Below, in pieces: positions 47,538 through 60,134 of a DNA stretch of 64,000 nucleotides. The DNA comes from Cryptomeria japonica (taxonomy: Eukaryota; Streptophyta; Pinopsida; Cupressales; Cupressaceae), in the NCBI RefSeq assembly GCF_030272615.1, contig NC_081408.1:336254793-336318792 (forward strand), written 5' to 3'. The position numbers and the translations under genes were made by a program. The notes under the pieces are model-generated. The model was not told the DNA's origin, ran no database searches, and saw nothing but the letters and a program-made list of their open reading frames with translations. The number at the start of each line of letters is the position of its first letter. Position 1 is the stretch's first letter.

Positions 47538-50500
47538 TTAAGAAGTCCCTCCTGACGTAGACACCTTTCGTATCCCAAGCAGAGATCGCAAATGAAGGAA
47601 CTTGCTTTCGATGAAGGGTTTGGTGAATATGTCCACAGTTTGCTCCATTGTAGAACAATACTTAAGATCAATGATGCCTTCCTGAATGACCTCCTGAATA
47701 TAGTGCATATGTATCTCAATGTGTTTCATCATCTAGTGATGAACTGGATTTCTTGAGATCTGTATAGAACTTTGATTATCACAAAAGATGATAGTAGGCT
47801 TCCTAACTGGAATACCAAACTTAGTGAGAATATTTTGAAGCCAAATAGCCTCAGTGGTGGGATTAACTACCCCTCAATACTCAGCCTCTGTTGATGAAAG
47901 AGCAATTGCAGACTACTTCTTACTCGACCAACAAACTGGACCAGAACCAAGTGAGAAGCAATACCCTGAAGTGGACTTGTGATCCTAGGAATCACCCACC
48001 CAATCTGAATCCGTATATCCCACCAAGTCAATATACATGACTGCTGCATACTGAATTCCATAATTGTGAGTACCCTGAATGTAGTGGAGAATCCACTTAC
48101 CTGCTTTCCAATGCAACTCATGTGGCTCCTGCATGAATCTAGAGACCATGCCCACTGCATATGAAATGTCAGGTCTCGTATGAGTCAAGTAGATGAGGCT
48201 CCCAACAATTTGTCGATATAAAGTGCTATCAACCAAGGGTGAAGAGAACTTAGCCTCAAGTTTGACCCCAGACAAAAAAGGAGTAGGCGCAGGCTTACAA
48301 TCAACCATGCGAAATCTAGAGAGCATATCGAGTGCATACTTGGGTTGTCCAAGGAAAATGCCTAATGAAGATTGAGTAATCTCAATTCCCAAGAAGTAAT
48401 GTAGAAGATCCAAGTCTAACATCAGAAATCTATCGTGTAGAGCAGTTTTCACTACCTTGATGGTGCATGAGTGACTCCCTGTGATCAATAAGTCATCAAC
48501 ATAGAGAACTAGAAATGTGAGAGTATCATCCTGGTGCAAAATGTAGACGTTTGGATCAAAATGGCATCGAGTAAAACCAACTGTCAAAAGGAAGGAGTCC
48601 ATCTTGGCATACCAAGCTCGAGGAGCTTGTTTGAGACCATAGAGAGACTTTCGAAGTTGACACATAAGTGAAGGATCTTGAACAAACCCTTGTGGCTGCT
48701 CCATGTAGATTTCCTCCTAAAGGTCACCATGAAGAAATGCACTCTTGACATCCATCTAATGAACTTCCCAATGATGGGTTGCAGCAATAGCAAGAACAAG
48801 CTGGATGGAATTCATCTTAGCAAATGGAGCAAAAGTCTTAGAGTAATCAACCCCTGGAACTTGGGAAAAGCCTTTTGCTACCAAGCAAGCCTTATACTTA
48901 TCAACTGACCCATCTGCTACAAATTTTGTTCAATAGATCCACTTGCATTGAACAAGTTTCCTTCCCTTAGGAAGAGGAACTAAATCCAATGTGTGATTCC
49001 TTTCCAAGGAATTAAACTCTTCTTGCATTGTAGCATCCCATTCGGGAACACCTGTAGCTTCTTGAAAAGATTGTGGATCAGAAGCTGAAGCAATGAAGAG
49101 ATGTGGAGCTTGCTGAAATTATGACCTAGTTCTTCTAGTATCTGATGGATCACCAAGCCAATCTCTTGTTGACTCAAAATTTTGTCAAGCCCAAAGAGGC
49201 ACTAAAGCTGGAGAGTCTGGGGGAGAATCATCAACCTCTGAAGGATGACTATGAGAAGAATGTGAATCCTCACCATCACTGTCACCATCTAAAGTGGAGG
49301 AAGAAGACTCCTCATCATGATTAGGAGGATTAAGATCCTCAGAAGAACTTTCATCATCATGCAATGTCTCCAATGTGATAGTGCATGGAGAAGTGGTATG
49401 AGAAGAAATAGAATAACTCTCCTCAAAACAAACACTCCTCTCAATGATAACTCATGTGTAGAGGGATGGAGAAGTCTATACCCTTTGACATCATCTAGAT
49501 ACCCAACAAATATGCAAGGCTTTCTCTACGGATCCATAGCCTTCGGTTTCTCTACTGGAATGTGGGCCCATGCAAGAGAACCAAACACTCTAAAATGCTT
49601 AACTGTAGGTTTTTGCCCAGTCCAAGCTTGAAAAGGAGTTACCCCCTTCATAGCTTTATGAGGAACTTGGTTCTGGATGTAACATGCACAATTGATGGCC
49701 TCTACCCAATACTGAGGTGCTAAAGACTTGGAGTGAATCATACAATTTGCCATCTCCTTCAAGGACCTATTCTTCCGTTCTGTGACACCATTCTATTGTG
49801 GACTGTATGGAATTGTGTGCTACATGTTGATACCTTCTAAAGCACAAAATTGTTCAAACTGATTATTAACATATTCACCCCCATTATCTATACGTAGAAT
49901 CTTGATGAACTTCCCAGATTGTTTCTCTACAAAAACTTTGAAATCTAGAAAATTCTCAAATACCTCAGATTTTTGTTTGAGAAAGTAAACCCATGTAAAT
50001 CTAGAAAAGTCATCAATAAATGTTAAGACATATCTAGCCATGCTGAAAGATGGTTGTGGAAATGGTCGTGCCAAGTCACTATGTACTAACTCTAATAGCT
50101 GTGGAGCTCTCCATGCTTTGCCTTTATCATACTTCTCCTCAGGATGCTTACCAAGAATACATCCCTGGCAAACTCCATCAGAAAATCAAATAGAAGGCAA
50201 CCCTGAAACCATGTCCTGTTGACTGAGTTGTTGCAAGTAATGATAGCTCAAGTGGCCAAATCGTTGATGCCACAAACAACTAATCTCATCTACATGAGTG
50301 AGTGAAACTGTCGAAGGAGAGTCAAGAACAAAGTGAGAAAACTAATATAATCTGGATTGATGATCTACTTTTCCCACAGCAATAGTAGACCCATTATGCA
50401 TTTCACTGATTACCACTGTATCTAGTGTGAACTCAACTCGCTTGCTAGAACCAGTGTGAGTGATCTGATAAACAGATAGGAGATTAGTTGATAAAGATGG

Positions 50501-51670
50501 AACATAAAGGACATCCTTAAATGTTCCTTCACCCACATCAACAGACCCTCTCTCATGCACTTCAACAGGAGTGCCATCACCCATTAGTATGGAAGGCATA
50601 GAACATGGCTCTAAAGAGGTGAAATCATCTTTTGAAGAAGCCATGTGGTGTGAAGCATCCGAGTCAATTATCCAAGAATTGGGTTGTGAAGCAACAGAAA
50701 CTAGGGCCTTACCCTTTCCTTTCCCTTTACTCTTATATGTATCCTTAGAAGATCCTTTTGATGAACTTTGTTTGACTAAATCAGACACCTTGATATTATT
50801 CTTTTCAAGAAGATTTGAAAGGTGAGCAATTTGTTTCTTTAAACACTTATGTTCATCATGACCAAGCCTCTTAAAATAAGAACACTTGACCTTCTCCTTC
50901 TTAGGTTGATCACCTCTTGATGAAGAGGTCTGATTATCTGCTTTTGAAGTAGTAGATTTCTGATCTTTTTTCTTCTCTCTTTGGTTCTTTTGTTTCTTAT
51001 CTTGCTTACTAGACCCTTTTTTTTCTTTTGTGCCTTGATTTACAACTAAGGCATGTGACTTAGAGGGTTTTATTGTACCCATTTGAACCAATTTGTCCTG
51101 CTCCCTAGTGAGTTATGCAGCAAATTCATCCAGAGAAGGCATTTTGAATGTGGTACCTAGGGCACATTTTGTAGCATTGAATGTAGAAACAAACACTAAA
51201 TAGTTAGGACCAAGCTTAGAAAGAATACTCAAGATTAGTTGCTTATCATCTTTCTTAGTTCCACATCATTCCAACTACAATCTTACAGACTTAAGTTTAG
51301 TGAAGAATTCTTGTATAGTATCAAAATTGGTTGGATTCAACCCTATGAGTTCATTCTCTAACCGATGACCTCTTAGCTCCTCCTGCTTACCAAAGAGGTT
51401 CTCCAAAGTGGTCCACACTGCATTTGGTATAGTGGCAGATTCAATGTGAAAAAGAAGGTCTGGAGAGACTGACATACATAGAATACCAAAAGCTTCATCA
51501 CATTTATTAAACCATTTAATCTTTTCTGCAGCATCTTGAGGTTCAGTTTCAAGTCCCATAGTAACACAATGATATCCATGTCTTTTCAGATATATTGTCA
51601 TCTTAGATTTCCATTCAAAATAATTATATGGTGTTAAAAGTGGAACTATAGATGCATTGATGATAGTAGA
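47538..51670 (-). pseudogene. Copia E gag-pol polyprotein, few stops
   Basis: Most complete polyprotein in the window. gag (from about 51670, with LTPYNYFEWKSKMT); knuckle with CSYFKRLGHDEHKC (second Cys replaced by Phe); protease WIIDSDASHHM (Gly to Asp); integrase with HSDLARPF, FIDDFSRF, RIDNGGEY and NGVTERKNR; RT with LYVDDLLITG (near 48500); RNase H with STEAEY and a clean C-terminus to 47538. About a dozen in-frame stops, many explainable as Gln or Trp codons turned into TAG. An acidic Ser-rich linker (49185-49373) joins integrase to RT. Confidence 0.9.
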
Positions 51671-52699
51671 AAAGAAGATTGCAAAGAATCAGGAAAAGTG
51701 CAAGAAAGAAGGCACAAGAGACACGCCCCCTTTTCACTTGTCTCAGAAATCACCCCCCACCGCCACCCCCCCCCCCAAATATTACAAGGTTGGCACTTTA
51801 TAATTAGTGCATTTACAAGGTTTTTTATCAGATTACAATTCTTTTAAGAAACCAATAGAGATTTTAAATACAAATAATTTGAAAAAAGATCTGAAACAAA
51901 TTAGCCTTATAACTGCTTAATTTATCTCAATACCTTTCCAACAACGATTTTAAAAAATAGAGTTGTGAGGAGAAAGATATGACCAATTGACGAGAAAAAG
52001 AAGCAGCTGATACAACCTTAAATATCTGACAGAAAAAGGAAAAAAAATTCAATTAGACCTATAATAATGGAGAGTTCTCATTTCTAGCTTTCCATCAAGT
52101 ATTTGTTTGCAAAAATCTGACACTCGAGGCAAAAGTTGTGCAACTTTTAAGAAAGGTTGCTAAATTTCCCTGATAGAAAAACGGCTTAGGCCTTATTCAA
52201 GCTCGATTTCTACAAAATTTATTAATTTTCTAGAATTACCATCCAAAACCCAAAAAAATTTCGATGCTAAGAAGAAAACCCAGAAATTGTTTGTTGTGAA
52301 AGTAAACAGAAGTTGGAAAACTAAAGCCAAAATGAAAACATCTCCAGTAAAAAGATTTTACTCTGATTTTTTACTGTGTCCTCCAAACTTTGATTTTGGT
52401 GAAGTAAAAGTCACTTTTGACTTTGTCAAGCCTTATGGACACTCTGGAAATTCTTATTAAACTTCCAATATTACCACAAAGCTGTAATCACCCAGATCTT
52501 ACAAGAACACATACATGTAAACTAGATTTAACTAGAAGCTATTTTCCTTTAAACTGTTTTGATTCTCCAGATCACACGAGAATGCAAGAGAAGAGCATAC
52601 TTAGTTTTAAAGGAAAATATTAGCTATATAAAAGTCTCAAATCCATCAAGTAAATCAAAAAAAATAATGAGCTATACCAGACAATAAGCTCTAATACCA
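51671..52699. other. 5' untranslated interior of Copia E
   Basis: Between PBS and gag. A poly-C/CCACC run lies at about 51746-51778. No gene. Confidence 0.6.
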
Positions 52700-53835
52700 T
52701 GTGAGATTCTGCGAGAAGCGAGAACTGAGCCAAGATCTGATGTCGGTCATAGATCACATGCAACTCCTCACGCAACGAATGATCAAAGATCAAAATAGCT
52801 GAATGAAGATAATTTTGACATGAGAGAGAAATAGAGATAAATAAGAGAATTTGGAGAAGACTCTCACCGAGCTATCACTTCACTAGTGAAGGTGAGAGTA
52901 TAGTGCTTATTATATAGAAAAATATAAGCATATACATCCAACGAGTGCATTAACTCCTATTCCCCATAAAAAGTGGGAGGCTTTACCTTCTTGGTAAATG
53001 CCAAAACATGTGGCATAACCTCCTTACATGAAGACAAAAAAGGAGTTGAGAAAGTTGGCACATAAGGCCAAAAGAGGGTGTTAAACCCAACTACCCCATA
53101 ACCCACTTAGGAAATGACAAAATAGTGGTTATGAGAGGTGGCACAACAAGCCAAAAGAGGGTGTGTAACTCAACTACCCATGTGAGGTGGAGAGTTACAC
53201 ATGTAGCTGAAGTATTTCGCCACGTGTCCTCATATAAACCACTCCTATTAACCTAAGAAAGCTTAAATAATATATGTGTAGGAAAAATAAATACCCCCTA
53301 ACATAAGGAAAATAAAAAACCTACACTAACACCTACAACTTCAAATGTGGCAACAAAAATTCATCTTGATAAAAATGATCTTCTCATCTCATCAACCTTC
53401 CTTCTTACTAGTCAGATCTCCTTAGATCTTTCAACAGCTTTAGCGATTTAACCCAAATAATTTCTTAACAAGGCTCTAATACCAAGTAAAGAAAATAAAT
53501 AGATCTAATACTAAAGGAACAAAATAGAAAAATAATTTTACAAAGACAAATGGTTGCATAGCAATAAACACACAAAAATTGTTGCTCAATAGCTAATAAA
53601 ACTTTACACTCATTCAATGAATTACAAATCTTCTTGATCACGAGATCAAGGATCAACTCATCATAGAGATTAGAGACAAATAGAAAATTACAATCTACCT
53701 CTTTTTATAGATGTCTTTGTCACATGAATTCCAACTAAAAATAGAAAAAACAAACATGTATATTTATGCAAAACTACTAATCATTTTATGCAAATTATAT
53801 CTTTAGAAAAGCATATCATTAACTATAATTATTTT

Positions 53836-54205
53836 GTGATGAATAGGCCTTCTCTATTAGATAATAATATTAAAGTACATATTCATAAAAAATGGTTGTG
53901 GGATACAAGATCACCCCATGAGAGCCAAACGGCAAGAAGTCGGAGTCAAAAAACAAAGCTATTCGTCAAAAAAATTCCTAGCCAAAGCAAAGGTAGCTAA
54001 GGGGGGAGGATCTAGTTCATCTTTCTTGCCCCATACATCAGCGGTGCCAGGAGTCGGGTCTGGCACGAGCCATCCATCTTTAGGGTCTTTTTCTTTTCTC
54101 CTTCCTCCTGCCTAGGAGGCGAAATAGACAGAGTCGAGCGAGGAAACTTGGAGGCAGTGGCAATAGGCCACCTAGAGCCATCACTGGTAGCACTCCGTCT
54201 TGTGG
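53836..54205. mobile_element. About 370-bp insert in the right LTR of element D
   Basis: Absent from the left LTR of D. Flanked by near-copies of the target: TTAACTATAATTATTTT (53819-53835) and TTAACTACAATTCTTTT (54206-54222), 15 of 17 positions shared. Base composition is more balanced than the surroundings. Contains ORFs of 65-70 codons that match nothing I know. No A tail or tRNA-like head is seen. Origin unknown; organelle or processed-RNA origin are both possible. Confidence 0.5.
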
Positions 54206-54293
54206 TTAACTACAATTCTTTTCATGCAAGTGAGATAAATTTCTTAAAATTATATTTTTGAGTTGATCATGTGGGAAAATTAGCATGCCAATA

Positions 54294-55080
54294 GAGAGCG
54301 AGAAGAAAGTTAAGTTGAGTATAATATTTTCAAGGAATTGTGCATATCTGCTAATGTCACAACCCCATATTTTTCCTCTTCACCTGAAGATGGGAAGAAT
54401 TGTATACATGCAACTTGTGAACCAACTTCTAAACACACTTACCTTGGGCAATTTGTTTTACAAAAATCCTGATCATCTATTAGGCTACAAATCATGATGA
54501 TCTATTAGGTGCCGGGGAAAAACTAGTTGAGCACCTATTGGCGAAAAATGAAGATAAAATGTGGAAGTTAATGGTGGAGTATCGGGGTAAGTTGGTAATA
54601 TACATGGCAGTGTACAATAAGGCAATGTAGCATGCAGATTACGTGGCTACTGGAGGAGAATTTTTGAGTCTGGTGTGGGTTTTATTTAGTCATATGGGAT
54701 ATGGAGAATAGTATGACTTTGCTATAACCAAGATGATAGAGATGTTGTCAAACAAGATTTTAGCAGCAGCCGAGAGGAGTACTAAACAAGATCTAGCTAA
54801 AATTAAGAGGAATTTGACTACTTTTGGAAAGGAATTATCTGCAATGAAGAAGGAATTGAGTGATCATGAAAAAGGATTAGCTGCAATGTATAAGCTTTTG
54901 TGTGATCTTGATGAGAAATTAGTTGGGAGATAGAAGATTTTAGGTGGTCTTGAAATTGAGTTAGATGAAACAAATTAGGTGTTGGTAGAATTCAAAAGTA
55001 AATAGCTATAATGAAGAATATTTAGGATAATGTTAAAGAAGAATTAATTGCAATGAAGAAGAATTGGCTCCCTTTGTAAA
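54294..55080 (+). pseudogene. DUF594 copy B, part 3 plus coiled coil
   Basis: Resumes the gene cut at 45777: AYLLMSQPHIFPLHLKM (54285-54497), GGEFLSLVWVLFSHMGYGE (after one frameshift and two stops) and a shorter coiled-coil tail with MKKELSDHEKGLAAMYK (54733-54933). Same order as copy A at 32940-33770, so the two copies are paralogues from one ancestral duplication. Confidence 0.72.
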
Positions 55081-55494
55081 TAAATTCTTTGAATAATCAT
55101 GTAGAATTAATAAAATAATGAAGCAGCAGTATGTACGTAGGGGACTAAAAATAGTTGAATCTAAAACAACCTAATGTTAAGAAGAGAGCTTCTATAATAG
55201 TATAATTTTAGTATGACATGTATATATCTAGATGTTATTTATATATGTTTTAATTATCTTATTATATCATTGGGTTCTTTAAATTTATTCACGAATTTGA
55301 TCATTTATATCTAGTTATTTGTGTGTGGTTGATGGAATTTAATGATAAACTTATACAAATTTAATACACAAATTTAGAATATTATGACTTAGAATACACA
55401 TAAATTTAGAACATTCTAACTTGAAATGTTTCAACAAATATTCTTTAATTCAACATTATAAATAATTACGGACCCCCCTCCCCACAACACTAGT

Positions 55495-55966
55495 TGGCTA
55501 AAGAAAAATTTGAACAAGTCTTCTCATGGCAACCCGGGTCAGGTGGGAGGGGATGGAGTGGTCAAAGACTCATGTGGAAGCCTCATACTTGTCTTTTTGG
55601 CAATTTTCAGAATCCAAACTTCTAGTATGGCTGAAGTGGCAGTGGTCTACCATGGGATAATTATAGATAGGGAAAAGGGGCTTAGACGCATCATTATCAA
55701 ACGAAATTCTTGAAATAAAATCATGATGATTAAAGGGGTGGCTAAACTGGACTAGAAATATAACTCGCTCACCACCAACTATCATACTCTCCTTCCTACC
55801 CTCGGTGACATCGGGTTCTTCCACGTGCAGTGGGAAGGCAATACTATGGTGGACAGGTTGGATGGGTTAGGTGCATATGTGAATAAGTTTGAACTCTAGA
55901 TTCACTTGCATGAAATCCCGATAGAGGCTCATGCCATGAATTTGAGGGAGTTGTCTATTAATGATG
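55495..55966 (+). pseudogene. LINE RNase H domain, copy 2
   Basis: Starts WLKKNLNKSSHGNPG, where the usual LNFDGAS-type strand has lost its Asp, then GVVKDSCGSLI, a helix (SSMAEVAVVYHGI) and a C-terminal part with VQWEGNTMVDRLDGLGAY, keeping the final Asp region. A frame change near 55715 and scattered stops. Confidence 0.7.
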
Positions 55967-56119
55967 AATAATCTCGATGTTGCCTTTTTGGTTCTTAACT
56001 TTCTCACCTTTTCCTTTCCTTATTGGTTAAGGCGATAGGATTTAAATTTTGTTGGTACCACCTACCAATGTATCCCTTAGGCTTGTTGCTCTCTCAACCT
56101 AGTTTCCTTTTATACAGAT

Positions 56120-57686
56120 ATGGGTGGTTATTTGATTCAAACCAAACCTAATGAATTCTCATAATTTAAGTAAAATGGGGAGCTTTTGAATAATTTGATT
56201 CATGGCAATCTGGATACTTATGTGCACGAGATGACTGGCCACGATCCTAAGCTTTCTACCATGTCTTTCTATCCTAAGGTAATGGTGTTGTGAAGATTGG
56301 CAGTGTCTTCTTAGTGGTTTATGCATTGGACCATTGTGAAGGTGACTGGTTGGCCCTTGATGGCGTTTCTTTTCCCAAAAAGCCCAAAACTAATTATAAA
56401 GAGGACTTTGATCATTCTTTTGACCCTAGGGAAGGGGTTTCTAGGCTTCAAAGTGGTTATAATAGGGAGGAACTACTAGGAATTTTCAAGGAGGCAGCCC
56501 TATTCTTCATGAAGTTCTTCACCCTCAATGGAAGGAAATTGAGGTACCATCTACAGATCTTCCTCATGTTAAATCATCTTTTCCATGAGGTAAGATTGAA
56601 TTTTCTTTCTGGGTTATATACTCCTTGGCAGTCTATTTTTAAATTCATTGTTAAGGGTAAACCCCCTCTCCATTAGGGCCTCATTCGTAGATTGTATGAC
56701 TTCCACCTAGCTTTATCCCCCTCTAGTGCAATCCCTTCTATTGAGATTGGGTTCACCTATGACCCCTATTTATATGTGGACCTTATTGTAACTCACTCTA
56801 ATTCTAGAGAAGTGTCTCATTCAGGTTCTAAAATGCCCACTAGGGAATACCCTACTAGAATGACCAAATTTAAGGCTATTACCACCACCAAAAAAGACCA
56901 GGATGTGGATACTCAACCTAAAATGCAATAGAATGTGGAGATTATTGAATAATTTGGCTTTGAGTCTCTTTCCTTAGATGAATTGGACTCCTCTGACACC
57001 ACGGGTTCGGATTGGTCCCCTGCTAAATATGGTGTGAACCCTAGCCCTTCCCCCATAAACCCCCCTTCCTCTACTATTACCAAACCTCCAAGCTTTATCT
57101 CAATTCTTACAAAAATTGTGAAGGACCTGCATTAGGATGTGCAAAGATAGGATGACCTATTAAAATGGCTCTTTGCACAAATGAATGTGGCCATCAAAAA
57201 GATCAATCGACTGGAGGCCGCAGCTAAGGTGGAGGCCAAGGTGAACACTTGGGTGGACAATTTGGATGAGGATAGAGTCTAGATAATTGTAAAGATCTTG
57301 TTGGCATCATGGAGTAGTGGGATAAGGTGGGTAGAAAGATCGATGATATGGATTCCAAGATCAAGATAGTAGGGACCAAGATCGAGTTGGAAGAGGTCAA
57401 GAAAAAACAAGAGGCCCTTAAAAAGAAAATTGAGGAGGTCAACCTTGCTTATAGGAATGCAGCTAATAAGCACAATGCCTCCCTACAGGCTATCCAAGAT
57501 GAGTTGGAAAGGAAAAGGGTGAAGGAAAGAAAACACATGGACTCCTTAGCCACGAGCTCTAACCCCACTATGTCTTTGGTTAAAGCCACCCCTGATTCTA
57601 CATTGGTCTCCTCTATCACTGGGATTCAGTTGAGTAAAGAAATGTCTTTTTCTAATAAAGTGCTTAGTTTGTGCCAGGATTGGTAG
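56120..57686 (+). pseudogene. LINE 3' ORF remnant (copy 2), function unknown
   Basis: About 520 codons from the ATG at 56120, about 150 bp after RNase H. It aligns in order with copies 1 and 3: DTYVHEMTGHD (equivalent of LYLEKLHG), then FLMLNHLFHE and GKPPLH-GLI (about 56560-56690), a Ser/Asp linker near 56960-57090, and a coiled coil (57327-57560, KKKQEALKKKIEEVNLAY). At least five stops and two frame changes. No catalytic motif recognised. Confidence 0.7.
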
Positions 57687-57950
57687 GAAAACGGTATTCC
57701 CATGTAGTATACCATCTCTTTATGTTTGCAGTATGTGGTTGTTCTATGTTTAGTCATTGTTTAAGTTCTTCTCTATTTTGTTGGTCTTTTAGTGTAGTTG
57801 ATGTCTCTTTATTCGCTTTGTTGGGTTTTAGTTGTATTTTGGTGGGTTTTTTTTTTTGCTGGATGTGCATTCCTCATGCACTCTTGGTGTCACTATGTGG
57901 TTATGTAATGGTATGGGCTTATCACACTTTTATTAAGAAAAACATTATAA

Positions 57951-59383
57951 TTGATCACAAATACACAAATTCATAATGCTACAACATTCACAACCTCTAT
58001 TCTTTGATCAATTGATCATTTGAACACATGATACTAAAAATAGTACAATTGCTTCAATATATTTTGGTCTTTACTACAGCAAGGCTCATTCTAGAAACAT
58101 AGCTAACATGTTACAATTTGTGTGAGCGTTATACAGTTTGAGATATATGTTCATTTAATATCATGTGCGACACAAAGTGGGGTAAAACTTTATTGGTGAA
58201 ATTTGTTCACCCATGAAATTCCCTGTGTAGTTTTTGCTCTATTTTGAGATGATAAATTAGTATAAATGACATAATATTTTGTGAATTCGCATTAATTCTC
58301 CCAGCTCTTTATCTATTTCCAAACACATGTTTTTGTAGACATTTAGTCCTAACCTATTCATTTACACAAACATAATCTACTAGTCACAAACTTTTCCCTT
58401 TCAATTTAGAATACAAAATTAAAATTTTGTCAATTGGCCCCTTTAACTTTTCTACATTGAGCTAACTAAAAATATTTTTGACCAATGATATGTGCTAGTA
58501 TCCAAAGATATCTAGTGTATTCATTCTAATCATCTTCATATCCATAAATCAAGAATTCAATCATTTTAGATGAGATATCAATAGTAAGACACTTTGATTT
58601 GGTTAATTAAAAAATTGTAGAAAATTTCCTTCTTAGGCAATTGCATATTGTATTTGATATTGTTCAATTTCAAATGGTGGATTAACTCATAATGTCATCA
58701 TAGCTTGATTGTATGATAACATAATGAGATATTTATTAATATACCTGTTCAACTCTCAAAATGACAAAGCAAAGAACTACACATTAGACCAAATTATATG
58801 ATTTAATGTTACAAGATGCTAGAACAAATATAAAGTATAGATAAACCATTTTCATCACAAATCTATCTAAAAAAATGTAAATTTATCTTTTAACATAATA
58901 AAAAAATTTAAAACGAAATTTTAAAAAATTATATTAAAACATATTATTTCTAAACATATTCCAAATCATTATTAATTTACTATTATCATTAAATAATTAA
59001 ACTAAATATATTTATTTTCCACTTAATTTTTTATACATTTCTATTACTAATTTTCTACTACACAACCAATTAAACTAAATTAATTTATAGTTGTAGTTAT
59101 CTACGTATGTAATGCTTATGTATTCTTTTAAGCTTTTCTAGGCACCACTAAGCAAGAAAAGTTTTCTAAAGAAAAAGAGAAAACTAATCTTACAAAGCAT
59201 GACAGCTTCACATGAATTTTTACGATGAAGAGTGAGTTTGGGTGGGTCCTTTCTGCTTAAATCTGTAAAAAAAAAAGAAAGATTCGTCAACACAAATTAT
59301 TATTTTCTTTTAAAAAATTATTGTTTTCACCAAGATTTTATAAAAAAAATTAAGAGGGGGTTTCTTAAAGTTTTCATTGCTTC

Positions 59384-59386
<3 letters not shown>
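57951..59386. other. No recognised gene
   Basis: Very AT-rich; nothing identified. Confidence 0.6.

Positions 59387-59428
<42 letters not shown>
59387..59428. repeat. (TG)21 microsatellite
   Basis: 42 bp of uninterrupted TG. Confidence 0.95.
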
Positions 59429-59431
<3 letters not shown>

Positions 59432-59789
59432 AGGTGGTATTGTTTTTTAAGTAGAGGGTATTAATGCTTTTAGTAAAGAGCATGTCCCATCTATATTATG
59501 TGGTTAGGGTATATAAAGATACAACTTAATCAACAATAGAAATAAAAAGATTTTTTATTTTATCAATAAAAAATACACATAATTAAACATACACAATCTT
59601 AATAATGATGTATAGTCAATATTATAATCAAACAAAATTTAAATAAATTGTACATGATTTCTTTGAAAATTGATTATACAAATACATGTACTATAAATTA
59701 TGGAAGCCTAAGAATATAACAATTAGTTATTTCTTTTGCAATAATAAAAGAATGACAAGTATACTAGAGAACTAATAAACCATGACAGG

Positions 59790-60134
59790 GACATAAATTC
59801 TTCTTTGAAAAAGATGAAAATCACTTATATGAAGAGACACAAGAAGAATAAAGAAACCACCACTATGCTTGATGAGGACATAAATTTTTCTTTAGAAAAG
59901 ATGAAAATAACTTAAAGAATAGCCACAAGAAGAAAAAGAAACCATATCTATGTTTGATAAGAATGAAATAATTTTTTTAATAAAGAAAGCTGAAAAAAAC
60001 TTACATGAAGAATACAACAAGAATAAAGAAACCACTTCTATATTTGACGAAGACATAAATTCTTCTTTAAAAAAATTCAAAAATAACTTTAATGAAGAAC
60101 TACAAGAAGAATAAAGAAACCACTCCTTAATTTG
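59790..60134. repeat. About 86-bp tandem repeat x 4
   Basis: Diverged units begin near 59790, 59877, 59962 and 60052, each with ACATAAATT(C/T)TTCTTT early and AAGAATAAAGAAACCA late. A minus-strand frame across it (59892-60191) is a by-product. Confidence 0.8.

Larger units (their letters stand above)
46752..53331 (-). mobile_element. Copia element E, nearly complete, TSD CCTAC
   Basis: Two 632-bp LTRs (46752-47383 and 52700-53331), starting TGTGAGATTCTG and ending CACTAACA on the plus strand. TSD CCTAC at 46747-46751 and 53332-53336. A PBS reading TGGTATTAGAGCT on the minus strand adjoins the right LTR; a PPT (CACTTAAGGGGGG) the left. LTRs differ at a few positions, mostly transitions, so it is younger than Copia A but older than the Tat element. 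Confidence 0.93.
45778..54293 (-). mobile_element. LTR element D (non-autonomous), host of Copia E
   Basis: LTRs at about 45778-46206 and 53485-54293 (the right one enlarged by an insert) share ...GCATAGCAATAAACACAC... and end GCATGCCAACA / GCATGCCAATA. A PBS reading TGGTATTAGAGCC on the minus strand lies at 53472-53484; a PPT beside the left LTR reads AATTAAGAGGGATAA on the minus strand. Without Copia E the interior is only about 670 bp and non-coding. Left boundary uncertain by about 10 bp; no clean TSD found. It split DUF594 of copy B. Confidence 0.75.
55452..57950 (+). mobile_element. LINE copy 2, 5'-truncated, 10-bp TSD
   Basis: Body 55462-57940 between AACATTATAA (55452-55461 and 57941-57950). 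Starts just before RNase H, continues into the 3' ORF and a T/G-rich 3' region, and ends TTTTATTAAGAAA. It is the longest of the four copies and the only one with the start of RNase H. Confidence 0.78.

Noticed and set aside
49185-49373. Separate acidic Ser/Asp-rich protein
   Set aside because: It is the integrase-RT linker of the Copia E polyprotein, in the right place and strand.
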